Assembly: GCF_000429485.1 (NCBI RefSeq)
Contig: NZ_AUBY01000009.1
Span: forward strand, 213,634-277,633
DNA: 64,000 nt
DNA from: Aliagarivorans marinus DSM 23064
Lineage (GTDB): Bacteria > Pseudomonadota > Gammaproteobacteria > Enterobacterales > Celerinatantimonadaceae
Direction of reading: 5' to 3'
Each line of letters starts with the position of its first letter. The first letter of the stretch is position 1. The notes beneath the pieces were generated by a model. The model was given only the letters and a program-made list of their open reading frames with translations. It made no database searches and was not told the DNA's origin. The position numbers and the translations under genes were made by a program. Below are positions 1 through 8,104 of the stretch, piece after piece.

Positions 1-607
1 TTGCCGGGAGCGCTGGGCGTTTGGAATCGGGGTTGAGGATGGCCACCCGATGGGCAATGCCGAACTGGGCGGCCACGTCGAGCAGTGCTTGGTTGTCATC
101 GATAAACAGGCTGCGCGCTGGCTCGAAGTGATGGTGGTGCTGCAACTGCTGCCACAGCTCCAGTTCCTCTTTGGGCTGCTGGAACTGATGGGTGCTGTAG
201 ATGGCGTCGAGATGCTCGCCAAGGTTGGTGCGCTCCAGCTTAAGGGCTAGCCCATCAGGGTGGCAGTTGGTCACCAGCACTCGCTGTTTTCCGGCTTGTT
301 TCAAGGCCACTAAAAACGCCTCGGCATGCTCGCGCCAGGCTATCTTCTCTTGTACTTCGCGTTTTAGCTGCATGATGTCTAAGCCGGTGTGTTCACGCCA
401 GTGATCAAGGCAGTACCAGGTCAGTTTTCCAAGGTTTTGCTGGTAATCGGCATACAGCGCTTGTTGCGCCTGTTGCTCGTTGATTTGGTTGAGCTCGGCA
501 TAGCGGCGTGGCAGGTGTTTCTGCCAGAAGTAATCGTCGTAATGTAGATCGAGCAGGGTGCCATCCATATCCAATAGCACTGTGTCGATAGTGGTCCAAT
601 CGAGCAT
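1..607 (-). CDS. yrfG: GMP/IMP nucleotidase YrfG (HAD family), C-terminus cut by window edge
   Basis: A reading frame starts with ATG at 607 and stays open to base 1, giving 202 codons of a protein that is about 222 residues in E. coli. The start MLDWTTIDTVLLDMDGT holds HAD motif I (DxDGT). FIDDNQALLDVAAQFGI further on matches the motif IV region, and VLVTNCHP is the motif II region. The segment order (WYCLDHW, THQFQQPKEE) closely follows recalled E. coli YrfG, a cytosolic phosphatase of GMP and IMP. AGGAGA stands about 9 bases before the start. It is divergent from nudE, the same pairing as in E. coli. Only the last 20 or so residues are missing. Confidence 0.9.
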   Translation of the reverse strand, partial: MLDWTTIDTVLLDMDGTLLDLHYDDYFWQKHLPRRYAELNQINEQQAQQALYADYQQNLGKLTWYCLDHWREHTGLDIMQLKREVQEKIAWREHAEAFLVALKQAGKQRVLVTNCHPDGLALKLERTNLGEHLDAIYSTHQFQQPKEELELWQQLQHHHHFEPARSLFIDDNQALLDVAAQFGIAHRVAILNPDSKRPALPA

Positions 608-699
608 AAAACCGGCTTCTCCTTGAGGCTTTGCCACAGCAGTGTAACAATGAAAATGAATACCGCCACCCTGACTGTCGGGATCAGAAAAGGATAACA

Positions 700-1248
700 A
701 TGACAAAGCGAGTTGGGCCGAAACTTTTACACTCAGCGATCACCGCTCGCAGCCGATACTTTCAAGTAGAAGAGCTGCATCTGGAGTTTGCTAATGGCGA
801 ACAGCGTGTTTACGAGCGCCTTGCGGGCTCCGGGCGTGGCGCAGTAATGGTAGTGCCGGTCACCGATGACGGATATTTATTACTGGTGAAAGAATATGCT
901 GCTGCAACCGAGCGTTATGAGCTAGGCTTTCCCAAAGGCTTGGTCGACCCGGGCGAGTTGCCCATCGATGCGGCTAATCGTGAGCTACAAGAAGAGATAG
1001 GCTTTTCGGCTGAGCAGCTGGTCGAGCTCAGTGAACTATCGGTAGCGCCCGGCTTTATGTCGGCGCAGATGAAGGTATTTGCCGCCAGTGGCCTAACGGC
1101 CAGCCGGTTAAAAGGCGATGAACCCGAGCCGCTAGAGCTGGTGCGGGTTCCGTTAGATCAGGCGTTTAGCCTGCTGCAGCGAGATGATTTTAACGAGGCG
1201 CGCAGTGTAGCCGCGCTGTTTTTATACGAGCAATGGCACAGAGAATAG
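700..1248 (+). CDS. nudE: ADP compounds hydrolase NudE (Nudix hydrolase)
   Basis: Predicted 182-residue cytosolic Nudix hydrolase that splits ADP-ribose, NADH, Ap3A and similar ADP-linked compounds. The Nudix box GX5EX7REUXEEXGU is intact at about residues 80-102 (G80, E86, R94-E95, E98-E99, G101). Similarity to E. coli NudE runs along the whole length, including YELGFPKGLVDPGE and GDEPEPL. The ATG at 700 follows AAAAGGA at about 688-694. An upstream in-frame ATG at 631 would add 23 residues not present in the family, so it was not used. The 3' end overlaps cysQ by 16 bases, suggesting translational coupling. Confidence 0.93.
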   Translation: MTKRVGPKLLHSAITARSRYFQVEELHLEFANGEQRVYERLAGSGRGAVMVVPVTDDGYLLLVKEYAAATERYELGFPKGLVDPGELPIDAANRELQEEIGFSAEQLVELSELSVAPGFMSAQMKVFAASGLTASRLKGDEPEPLELVRVPLDQAFSLLQRDDFNEARSVAALFLYEQWHRE

Positions 1249-2081
1249 TCTTGAACAACCAGCAACATGATTTGGCTCAGTCGCTGCTGAGCAGCGCCTG
1301 TGAGATAGCCGAGCAGGCCGGAGACCTGATTAACAGCATCTATCAGCAAGGTGATTACCAGAGCGAGTGGAAGTCCGACTCGACCCCGGTAACCAGCGCC
1401 GACTATGCAGCGCATCATTTCCTTCTTGAGCAACTAGAAAAGCTTACTCCCGACATTCCGATTCTGTCAGAAGAACACGCCGCGATCCCCTTAGAAAAGC
1501 GCGCTCATTGGTCGCGTTATTGGCTGGTTGACCCGCTCGATGGTACCCAAGAGTTTGTTTCGGGCAGCGGTGATTTTGCCACTGAGCTGGCCTTGGTCGA
1601 GAACAACCAGCCAGTGCTGGGCGTGGTCTACGGACCGGTGGTGGGCAAGCGCTACAGCGCAGTCAAGGGCCATGGCGCTAGCTTGCGTTTTCAAGGCAAA
1701 GAGCAGTCGATTCACAGTACGCATTACGCCACACCGCCTGAGCGTATTCGAGTAGCGACTAGCCGGGTACAGAATCCGGCCTTGCTGCAAGCCATCCTCA
1801 GTGGTGATTTTCGTTATCATCTCCAGCCCTTGGGCAGTGCCAGTTTAAAGAGCTGTTTGGTGGCGGAAGGGCTGGCTGATTGCTACATTCGTATCGGTCC
1901 AACCGGTGAATGGGATACCGGCGCGCCGCAGATTATCTTGCAAGAAGCCGGCGGCGACTTGTTTGACTTGCAGCTACAAGCCCTTAGCTATAACCAGCGT
2001 GAGTCCTTGGAGAACCCCAACTTTATCTCCTTGGGTGATGCCTCACTGCCGTGGCACGAGATCCTTAAGCGCAATCATTAG
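1233..2081 (+). CDS. cysQ: 3'(2'),5'-bisphosphate nucleotidase CysQ
   Basis: Inositol-monophosphatase-family enzyme that removes the 3' phosphate of adenosine 3',5'-bisphosphate, clearing this by-product of sulfate assimilation and protecting Mg-dependent nucleases. Metal-binding motifs are visible: E80-E81 in ILSEEHAA, DPLDGT at residues 100-105, and the C-terminal WDTGAPQIILQEAGG. The product is 282 residues against about 246 in E. coli, so the first 15-20 residues may be an annotation excess; a TTG at 1251 is an alternative start. It overlaps the end of nudE, and the two are probably co-transcribed. Confidence 0.92.
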   Translation: MAQRIVLNNQQHDLAQSLLSSACEIAEQAGDLINSIYQQGDYQSEWKSDSTPVTSADYAAHHFLLEQLEKLTPDIPILSEEHAAIPLEKRAHWSRYWLVDPLDGTQEFVSGSGDFATELALVENNQPVLGVVYGPVVGKRYSAVKGHGASLRFQGKEQSIHSTHYATPPERIRVATSRVQNPALLQAILSGDFRYHLQPLGSASLKSCLVAEGLADCYIRIGPTGEWDTGAPQIILQEAGGDLFDLQLQALSYNQRESLENPNFISLGDASLPWHEILKRNH

Positions 2082-2208
2082 TGCGGGTTTTTGCTACCTG
2101 GGTTTAACATATGCAAATACAATGGTTTAACCATGAGGGTTGGTGTTATACTTGGCCCCAAATAACAGGGACGCACGGCCTAGCCGTGGATGTATAAGGA
2201 GAGACAAG

Positions 2209-2625
2209 GTGACGCAGTTGTTCAGGCCACTTCAATTTGTACTGAGCGTATTGGCTGGCGCAGCAATCAGCCTAAATGCAATGGCTGTCGATATGTCTGA
2301 CGAAGCCATTAGCGAGCGTATCAAACCCGTGGGTAACGTCTATCTCGATGGCGAGCTGGATATTGCCAAAGCCCCAGAAGCCAGTGCGGGTCCCCGCGAT
2401 GGCGCAACCATCTACAACACCTTCTGTACTGCGTGTCATAGCACTGGTGTCGCAGGCGCGCCTAAGCGCGGCGATGCTGATGAGTGGGCGGCGCGTGTGG
2501 GCAAAGGCGAAGATACGGTATTTGCGAACGCCTGGAATGGTATCAACGCGATGCCCGCCAAAGGTACCTGCGGTGATTGTAGCGAAGATGAAATTAAGGC
2601 AGCGATTGCCTACCTGACTCAGTAG
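2209..2625 (+). CDS. Cytochrome c5 family protein (periplasmic mono-heme c-type cytochrome)
   Basis: Small electron carrier of 138 residues. The GTG at 2209 was chosen because GGAGA at 2198-2202 precedes it and it gives a clean signal peptide ending near AMA (residues 24-26); an upstream ATG at 2140 would add 23 residues that spoil that signal. One heme-attachment motif CTACH is at 73-77. The likely axial Met is Met115 in INAMPAKG, and the CGDC pair at 121-124 is the disulfide typical of cytochrome c5. It probably carries electrons to a terminal oxidase, perhaps the cytochrome oxidase encoded at 25.6-33 kb. A TATACT at 2147-2152 could be its -10 element. A strong terminator follows. Confidence 0.88.
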   Translation: MTQLFRPLQFVLSVLAGAAISLNAMAVDMSDEAISERIKPVGNVYLDGELDIAKAPEASAGPRDGATIYNTFCTACHSTGVAGAPKRGDADEWAARVGKGEDTVFANAWNGINAMPAKGTCGDCSEDEIKAAIAYLTQ

Positions 2626-2647
2626 TCGCTGATACCGCGAATCTGTT

Positions 2648-2676
2648 AAAGGCTCCTTTCGGAGCCTTTGTTGTTT
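2648..2676 (+). terminator. Rho-independent terminator after the cytochrome c5 gene
   Basis: Nine-base arms AAAGGCTCC (2648-2656) and GGAGCCTTT (2661-2669) with loop TTTC, followed by TGTTGTTT. It lies 22 bases after the stop codon. Confidence 0.9.
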
Positions 2677-2776
2677 CTAGCGCCGACTGAGACGCTTTAG
2701 CAATAGCTTGATTGCTGTTACTCAAGGCCGTGCAAGGTATAATCTTCGTAGTAACTAGAACCCGAGTGAGTAAGAA

Positions 2777-3436
2777 ATGAAGTTCAAAGGCATCTTGTTT
2801 GATTTAGATGGCACCTTGGTCAACTCCATGGCCTCTGTTGAGCGCGCGTGGCGTGCCTGGGCCGGACGTAATGGCCTGGAAGCCGACTTTGTAATGGAGA
2901 ACATTCATGGCCGCCCTGCGTGTGAATCGGTAGCGATGCTGCTCAAAGACTCCCATGAGATGGAAGTGAAGGGCGAGGCAATGTGGCTGGAGATGATGGA
3001 AGCCACTGACACCGACGATGTGGTGGCTGAACCGGGCGCGTTAGCATTGCTGGACAAGCTAGCTGAGCTGGGCCTGCCATGGGCGATCGTAACCTCTGGC
3101 ACTGACAAGGTGGCACGAGCGCGAATTAAGGCGGCGGGCTTGCCAGAGCCTAGCGTATTGGTCACCGCCAATCAGGTGGAGAAAGGCAAACCTGAGCCCG
3201 AGCCGTTCTTGCTTGGTGCAGAAAAGCTGGGTTTGGCAGCGCAAGATTGCCTGGTGTTTGAAGATTCTGCAGCGGGCGTGACCGCCGGTAAGGCGGCGGG
3301 GGCTAAGGTTGCTGCACTCACCGCGTACAGCAGCCAGCAAGAACTGCCTGAGGCGGATGCTTATCTGTCATCCCTTGAGCTTGCGGCGATCGAAGTGAGC
3401 GAGCAAGGCTTTGTGCTGCAGCAACTGAGCCGCTAG
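2777..3436 (+). CDS. hxpA: HAD-family sugar-phosphatase, HxpA (YfbT)-like
   Basis: A 219-residue HAD phosphatase with an alpha-helical cap inserted after motif I. Motif I is FDLDGT (residues 8-13, nucleophile D9 and acid D11), motif II is VTSGT, motif III is the lysine in EKGKPEPEPF, and motif IV is VFEDSAAGV. Sequence order (VERAWRAWAGRNGL, NIHGRPA, KPEPEPFLLGA) is closest to E. coli YfbT/HxpA, which removes phosphate from hexitol and other sugar phosphates. The exact substrate cannot be read from sequence. It is a single gene, with convergent ylqF downstream. Confidence 0.85.
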   Translation: MKFKGILFDLDGTLVNSMASVERAWRAWAGRNGLEADFVMENIHGRPACESVAMLLKDSHEMEVKGEAMWLEMMEATDTDDVVAEPGALALLDKLAELGLPWAIVTSGTDKVARARIKAAGLPEPSVLVTANQVEKGKPEPEPFLLGAEKLGLAAQDCLVFEDSAAGVTAGKAAGAKVAALTAYSSQQELPEADAYLSSLELAAIEVSEQGFVLQQLSR

Positions 3437-3478
3437 TTCTCTGCGCGCTTTAGGGCGTAGTAGATACGAGGGCGCAGC

Positions 3479-4405
3479 CTAACGGCGGCGCCTTTTCTTT
3501 TTTTTCTTACCGTTTTGCTCTTCTTCCTCGGCTTTGCGGGCCAGCATTTCATCCACCGCAGCTTGCTCGGTCACCGCCATCTCTGGGGTCTCCAAGGTGA
3601 TCTCGCCGATAGTGCCGTCGCGCAACTCGTTGAGGATAATGGTTGCAACCTTAACAAAGTCGACATGGCCACCGCGTACTAAACAGCCGCGTTTCGCGCC
3701 GATCACTTCCATCAGCTCCACTTCATATTCAGGCAGCTCATCGAGCTGGTAGCGGGCTTTAAGTAGCTCCGGGTAGGCCCCAATCAGGTACTCACAGGCG
3801 AAGGCTGCCACGTCGTCGTAGTCCATGGCGGTGTCTTTCACCGCTCCGGTGGTAGCCAGACGGTAGCCACTGGATTCATTGTCGAACTTGGGCCAAAGGA
3901 TCCCGGGGGTGTCCGACAGGATGATATTACCTTCCAGCTTGATGCGCTGCTGCGCTTTGGTGACCGCGGGCTCATTACCGGTTTTTGCGATGATGCGTCC
4001 CGCCAAGGTGTTGATCAGGGTCGACTTGCCGACATTGGGGATGCCGCAAATCATGGTGTGGATCGGCTTATCCACGGTGCCCTTGTTAGGCAGCATGCTG
4101 CGGCACAGATCTAACAGTTGTTGAGTCTGGTTACCTTTGATGGTGCAGAGCGGAATGGCGCGCACGCCTTTCTCTTGCTCCAAGTGCTGGCGCCAGCGCT
4201 CGGTGAGCTCAGGGTCCGCTAGATCGCTCTTGTTCAGCACCTTGATACAAGGGGTATCGCCCCGCAGCTTGTGGATCAGCGGGTTCTCACTGCTGAAGGG
4301 GATACGCGCATCCAGCACTTCGATAACCAGATCGATCTTGGGCATCACCTCTTTGATCTGTTTCTGAGCCTTGTGCATATGGCCCGGATACCATTGAATT
4401 GCCAT
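3479..4405 (-). CDS. ylqF: Ribosome biogenesis GTPase YlqF/RbgA-type
   Basis: Circularly permuted GTPase of 308 residues. The G4 motif NKSD (58-61) comes before the G1 P-loop GIPNVGKST (121-129), followed by the G3 motif DTPG (165-168), the order diagnostic for YlqF/YawG proteins. The N-terminus MAIQWYPGHMHKA is the family signature. In Bacillus RbgA drives late 50S subunit maturation. The product ends in a lysine/arginine run of nine residues after an acidic stretch, a likely rRNA-contacting tail. ATG at 4405 is the family start. No partner gene is adjacent. Confidence 0.93.
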   Translation of the reverse strand: MAIQWYPGHMHKAQKQIKEVMPKIDLVIEVLDARIPFSSENPLIHKLRGDTPCIKVLNKSDLADPELTERWRQHLEQEKGVRAIPLCTIKGNQTQQLLDLCRSMLPNKGTVDKPIHTMICGIPNVGKSTLINTLAGRIIAKTGNEPAVTKAQQRIKLEGNIILSDTPGILWPKFDNESSGYRLATTGAVKDTAMDYDDVAAFACEYLIGAYPELLKARYQLDELPEYEVELMEVIGAKRGCLVRGGHVDFVKVATIILNELRDGTIGEITLETPEMAVTEQAAVDEMLARKAEEEEQNGKKKKKRRRR

Positions 4406-4676
4406 CTGTTCCCCCGATTCGAGTAAGACTCATCATCTCAGTATGTGGTATTGCCTGCAGATAACCACGGGTGACAGCTAAAGACAATAGCAAGGAGATA
4501 TCACCCTAATTAAGCGCCGACTCACTGCAGCTATCATAGGCGGCAGTGAAAAATCTCGGCATCTGGCCTGCGTGCCGACTGAGTGCGAGTGTGTTTGAAA
4601 ACGCGCCATTGTACTTGAAGGGCGAACAATCTGCAGAGTTTATTGCCACATCCCCAATCCCTGATTAGAGTTATAG

Positions 4677-5357
4677 ATGAATAACCCAGTGGCTCAAGGA
4701 CTTATGGACAAGGACATGTCAAATAGTGTGGCCGAAGACCTGGAAAGAGAAGACCTCGATCTCAAGCATCGCAAGGAATATCACAAATCTCGACACTTCC
4801 ACTATAAAAAGCGCTACCGTCATGCGCGGCGCTTCTTCTGGTACTTTATCGGGGCACTGATTCTACTGTTGGTGATGCTAGTGTCGGTGGCGATCCTCTA
4901 CAGCAAAGTCAAAGCTGAACAACAGCAGCTACAGGCGGTGCTGAGAAACTTGGAGAAGACCGACCAACAAATGGCGCTGTTATCCCAGCAGCTCAGTGAG
5001 TCGCGGGTGCAAAACTATCTGCTGACCAAGGAGCGTTATCCGCAGCTGCGCTTGCTCGAGCACAATCAACTATTAGCGGTCGATTACGCCGGGATCACCT
5101 CGGTGATGTTTAGCAATGAAAACAGTGGGCTAAGCTCCATCTACTTGAATTACCAACTGTTACTTGAAGAGCCGCTTGAGGGGAATCTCAACCTGGTGCT
5201 GTTAGGTGATGATGTGCAGGTGATCCAACGTTTTGCCATCGATGTAAGCAAGCACGACGAAGACAATCCTATGTTGTTGCAGGGGAAGTTGCGTTTGAGT
5301 ACTGAGGGGGAGACGGTTCGCTATTTTCGCTTTCATAGCGAATCGGAAGAGCAGTAA
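4677..5357 (+). CDS. Unrecognised single-pass membrane protein with coiled coil
   Basis: I do not recognise this 226-residue protein. It has a highly charged, basic N-terminus rich in His, Lys and Arg (about residues 30-52), one strong transmembrane segment (about 54-76), then a Gln/Leu-rich predicted coiled coil (about 78-115) and a C-terminal domain of alternating hydrophobic strands with no known motif. Topology is probably N-in. ATG at 4677 has no good ribosome site; ATG at 4704, after AAGGA, is an alternative that removes nine residues. It stands alone between divergent ylqF and a convergent lipoprotein gene. The fold after the coiled coil resembles periplasmic accessory domains in general, but no function is assigned. 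Confidence 0.7.
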   Translation: MNNPVAQGLMDKDMSNSVAEDLEREDLDLKHRKEYHKSRHFHYKKRYRHARRFFWYFIGALILLLVMLVSVAILYSKVKAEQQQLQAVLRNLEKTDQQMALLSQQLSESRVQNYLLTKERYPQLRLLEHNQLLAVDYAGITSVMFSNENSGLSSIYLNYQLLLEEPLEGNLNLVLLGDDVQVIQRFAIDVSKHDEDNPMLLQGKLRLSTEGETVRYFRFHSESEEQ

Positions 5358-5387
5358 GTTGGGCCGTGTTATCACTTGCCCAACTTA
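5355..5387. terminator. Hairpin between convergent genes, stop codon inside the stem
   Basis: Perfect ten-base arms TAAGTTGGGC (5355-5364) and GCCCAACTTA (5378-5387). The stop codon of the upstream gene forms the start of the left arm. There is no T-run on either side, so it may block or process both convergent transcripts rather than act as a classic terminator. Confidence 0.5.
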
Positions 5388-5404
5388 GATGCCGATTGGA
5401 AGGC

Positions 5405-6433
5405 CTATTGTCCCAGAGGGTAGAAGGCTTCTTCAGCTAGAGGGTATAGATCTGGCGTTACTTCGGCGTTGATATAGCTCTCAACGATACGGCCGTCATC
5501 GGTGCCCCAGTAGTTGTTGCTCAGCTGAGAGACTTCGTAACCTGACAACGTCAGGCGCGGGTTGTACAGATCGGTGGTTTCGATCGACACATACTCAGCT
5601 TCAATTTCCACATTTGTTAGAACAGAGTTAGTGATTTCTACAAAGTCAGCTACGAGTGTAGGATTCTCATTACCTTCAAGGTGACTGTTCTTAACTACAA
5701 TGGTGTCAGCTTTAATGTTGTTAAAGTAATGTGGATCAAGAATTACATTGTTCAGCGTTACCTGGTTGAAGCTGCGAGCAGAAATCAGGCCTCGAGCTTT
5801 TACCAACTCTAGATCAACAATTCCATCTTCCTCGAAGCTGCTAATCCATGGTACCTCTGCGTGATTCTCGGGACCTCTCGCCAGTTTTAAGCTGCGGCTG
5901 GTCCGAAAAGAACCGTAGTCAGCGGTAGGTTGGAATGGGGTAAGATTCTCGAAGTTGACAGTTTCGGTAATCTCAAAGGCGTCAGGGCTAGCTGCGATTC
6001 TTTCTTGGCAGACCAAAGAGATCGTTTGGTCTTCAACTTTATCGGATTGCGCTAGGGAATACTCAAGGCCCGGCAAGGCTTCAAATGCTACACGCTCGTC
6101 AAAAACCAACTCATGGTCTTCGATGATCCACGCATCAACGACATAGTTACCTGGCATATCTAACATCAGTCGTTGAGTCCCTTCATCAACGTACGAGTTT
6201 GACCCTTCAGGTGCTTCAACCAAGGAGAAGCGCAGGTCGAGGTGTACTCTCATACCATTTTGATCGAACAGGTGAATCTCTTGACTAGCGCTTGGGCAAG
6301 CTGCTGGAGACACATGCTTGCTGTTACTCCCCAAGTAATAGCTGGTCTGCTCTTGAACGTCGTCGTCACTGCTACAACCAATTAAACCTAATACGCCAAC
6401 TAATGCTACTGCCGTTTTGTTAACAAAGCTCAT
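5405..6433 (-). CDS. Predicted lipoprotein with a beta-helix-like C-terminal half
   Basis: A 342-residue secreted lipoprotein: signal peptide with lipobox LIGC (Cys20) followed by SSDDD; an Asp right after SS does not strongly indicate inner-membrane retention. Residues about 195-300 show short repeated hydrophobic/Asn-Asp rungs (VTLNNVILD, IVVKNSHLEG, VEITNSVLTN, VSIETTDLYN) typical of parallel beta-helices. The NNYWGTDDGR motif at 306-315 resembles the terminal turn often seen in right-handed beta-helix repeat proteins. AGGGGT precedes the ATG. By eye the gene is AT-richer than its neighbours, which hints at a later arrival. Possible roles are surface adhesin or polysaccharide binding, but no catalytic motif is visible. 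Confidence 0.7.
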   Translation of the reverse strand: MSFVNKTAVALVGVLGLIGCSSDDDVQEQTSYYLGSNSKHVSPAACPSASQEIHLFDQNGMRVHLDLRFSLVEAPEGSNSYVDEGTQRLMLDMPGNYVVDAWIIEDHELVFDERVAFEALPGLEYSLAQSDKVEDQTISLVCQERIAASPDAFEITETVNFENLTPFQPTADYGSFRTSRSLKLARGPENHAEVPWISSFEEDGIVDLELVKARGLISARSFNQVTLNNVILDPHYFNNIKADTIVVKNSHLEGNENPTLVADFVEITNSVLTNVEIEAEYVSIETTDLYNPRLTLSGYEVSQLSNNYWGTDDGRIVESYINAEVTPDLYPLAEEAFYPLGQ

Positions 6434-6582
6434 TTTTTACCCCTAGCTGAAATTTGGGCGTGAGACTAATGTATGTAACTGGGTTATGCAATAAATGGTG
6501 GTTTGTAATTTTGTTGTAAATTAATTATGCAGCATATTATACTGGTGATATTGAGTTGGGTGGCTTTTTGTTTCTTTTGAGG

Positions 6583-6606
6583 GTGGCCCTTTGGACAAAG
6601 GGCCAC
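6583..6606 (-). terminator. Strong hairpin downstream of gor
   Basis: Ten-base perfect arms GTGGCCCTTT (6583-6592) and AAAGGGCCAC (6597-6606) with a four-base loop, 26 bases after the gor stop. There is no U-run in the gor direction, so it may be a 3'-end stabiliser rather than an intrinsic terminator. Confidence 0.5.
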
Positions 6607-6632
6607 TCGAGTATGTTGTGATAAGTTCGAAT

Positions 6633-7982
6633 CTAGCGAAGCGTCACAAACTCTTCAGCACTGGTTGGGTGGATTGCCACACAGGCGTCGAAGTCGGCCT
6701 TGGTGGCGCCCATCTTCATGGCTACGCCGAAGCCTTGCAGGATCTCATCCATTCCCAAGCCAATACCATGTAGGCCCACGACTTTCTCGTTTGGTCCGGC
6801 GCAGATCAGCTTCATCTTGGTGACTTGGCGGTGACGGGTCACCGCGGTGTACATGGCGCCGAAGCTAGAGTTGTATACTTTCACGTTCTGCTCACCGTAC
6901 TCGGCAATCGCTTCTGGCTCGGTCAGGCCGATGGTGCCGATGGCGGGGTGGCTGAATACCACGGTGGGTACTAGCGAGTAGTCCATCTTGGCGTTGCTCT
7001 GGCCGTTGAACAGGCGCTCGGAGAGCAAGCGGCCGGCTTTAACTGCCACCGGGGTCAGCTCAATCTTGCCGATGTTGTCGCCCACCGCATACACGCCTGG
7101 GGCGCTGGTGTTGGAGTACTCGTCGACTTCGATATAGCCCCATTGATTGGTTTTCACCCCTGCGTTGTCTAAGTTGATCGCATCGGTGGCGGGCTCGCGG
7201 CCAATCGCCCAGATCAAGCAGTCCACGGTCAGGCTGTTGCCGTTTTCGAAGGTGACAAGTAGGTCGCCATCGGATAGTTGCTCTACAGACTTGGGTACAT
7301 GGTTGGTGTGCAGCGTAGGGCCGTGTTCGGCCATTAGCTCCACTAAGGTCTCGCTGAGCATCGGGTCGAAGTTGCGTAGCGGGCTGTGTTTGCGTACCGC
7401 CAGATGGGTATCTGTGCCGAGTGCGTGTAGCACCCCAGCCAGTTCTACGGCGATGTAACCCGCGCCGATAACCAAGGCGCTCTTGGGTTGCTGTTGAAGG
7501 GCAAAGAAGCCATCTGAGTCGATACCCAGCTCAGCGCCTGGAATGGAGGGAATGCTCGGGCGGCCGCCGGTGGCAATCAGGATATGTTTGGCGCGGTAGA
7601 GCTCGCCATCCACTTCCACGGTGTTGCTGTCCACAAAGCGGGCAAAGCCGTTGATCAGAGTGATGCCGTTGTTGGTCAACACGCGGTCGTAAGAGCCATG
7701 AATCCGTTCGATGTAGGCTTCACGGCTTTTCACCAAGGTGGCCCAGTCAAACTTGTTTACCGACACATCGAAGCCATAGTCTTCGGCATAGAGGTGGATG
7801 GCCTCGGCCACTTGGGCGCCAAACCACATGGCTTTTTTCGGCACACAACCGACGTTAACGCAGGTGCCGCCCACGTGGCGAGCCTCAATCAGGCCGACTT
7901 TTTGGCCGTGCATCGCAGCGCGGTTTGCAGAGGCAATACCGCCGCTTCCAGCACCAATACAGAGATAATCGAATTCAGTCAT
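6633..7982 (-). CDS. gor: Glutathione reductase (NADPH)
   Basis: A 449-residue FAD flavoenzyme that reduces glutathione disulfide with NADPH in the cytosol. Visible features are the FAD Rossmann motif GAGSGG (10-15), the redox-active disulfide CVNVGC (Cys41 and Cys46), the NADPH-domain motif [13 protein letters not shown], the second FAD motif YAVGD, and the C-terminal HPTSAEEF with the catalytic His-Glu pair. Length equals the E. coli enzyme. AAGGAG stands before the ATG. The gor/prlC neighbourhood is conserved with E. coli, here split by a sensor kinase gene upstream. Confidence 0.96.
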   Translation of the reverse strand: MTEFDYLCIGAGSGGIASANRAAMHGQKVGLIEARHVGGTCVNVGCVPKKAMWFGAQVAEAIHLYAEDYGFDVSVNKFDWATLVKSREAYIERIHGSYDRVLTNNGITLINGFARFVDSNTVEVDGELYRAKHILIATGGRPSIPSIPGAELGIDSDGFFALQQQPKSALVIGAGYIAVELAGVLHALGTDTHLAVRKHSPLRNFDPMLSETLVELMAEHGPTLHTNHVPKSVEQLSDGDLLVTFENGNSLTVDCLIWAIGREPATDAINLDNAGVKTNQWGYIEVDEYSNTSAPGVYAVGDNIGKIELTPVAVKAGRLLSERLFNGQSNAKMDYSLVPTVVFSHPAIGTIGLTEPEAIAEYGEQNVKVYNSSFGAMYTAVTRHRQVTKMKLICAGPNEKVVGLHGIGLGMDEILQGFGVAMKMGATKADFDACVAIHPTSAEEFVTLR

Positions 7983-8104
7983 CTAGCTGCTCCTTAATTT
8001 GTGGCACTAGTATAAACGCAAGTCGTGGCGAGATGCGCGAGGAATTGATCCCCATCAATCCTTGATGATGATTTCGGCATCAACAGCGGCCCGAATTGAG
8101 CCGC

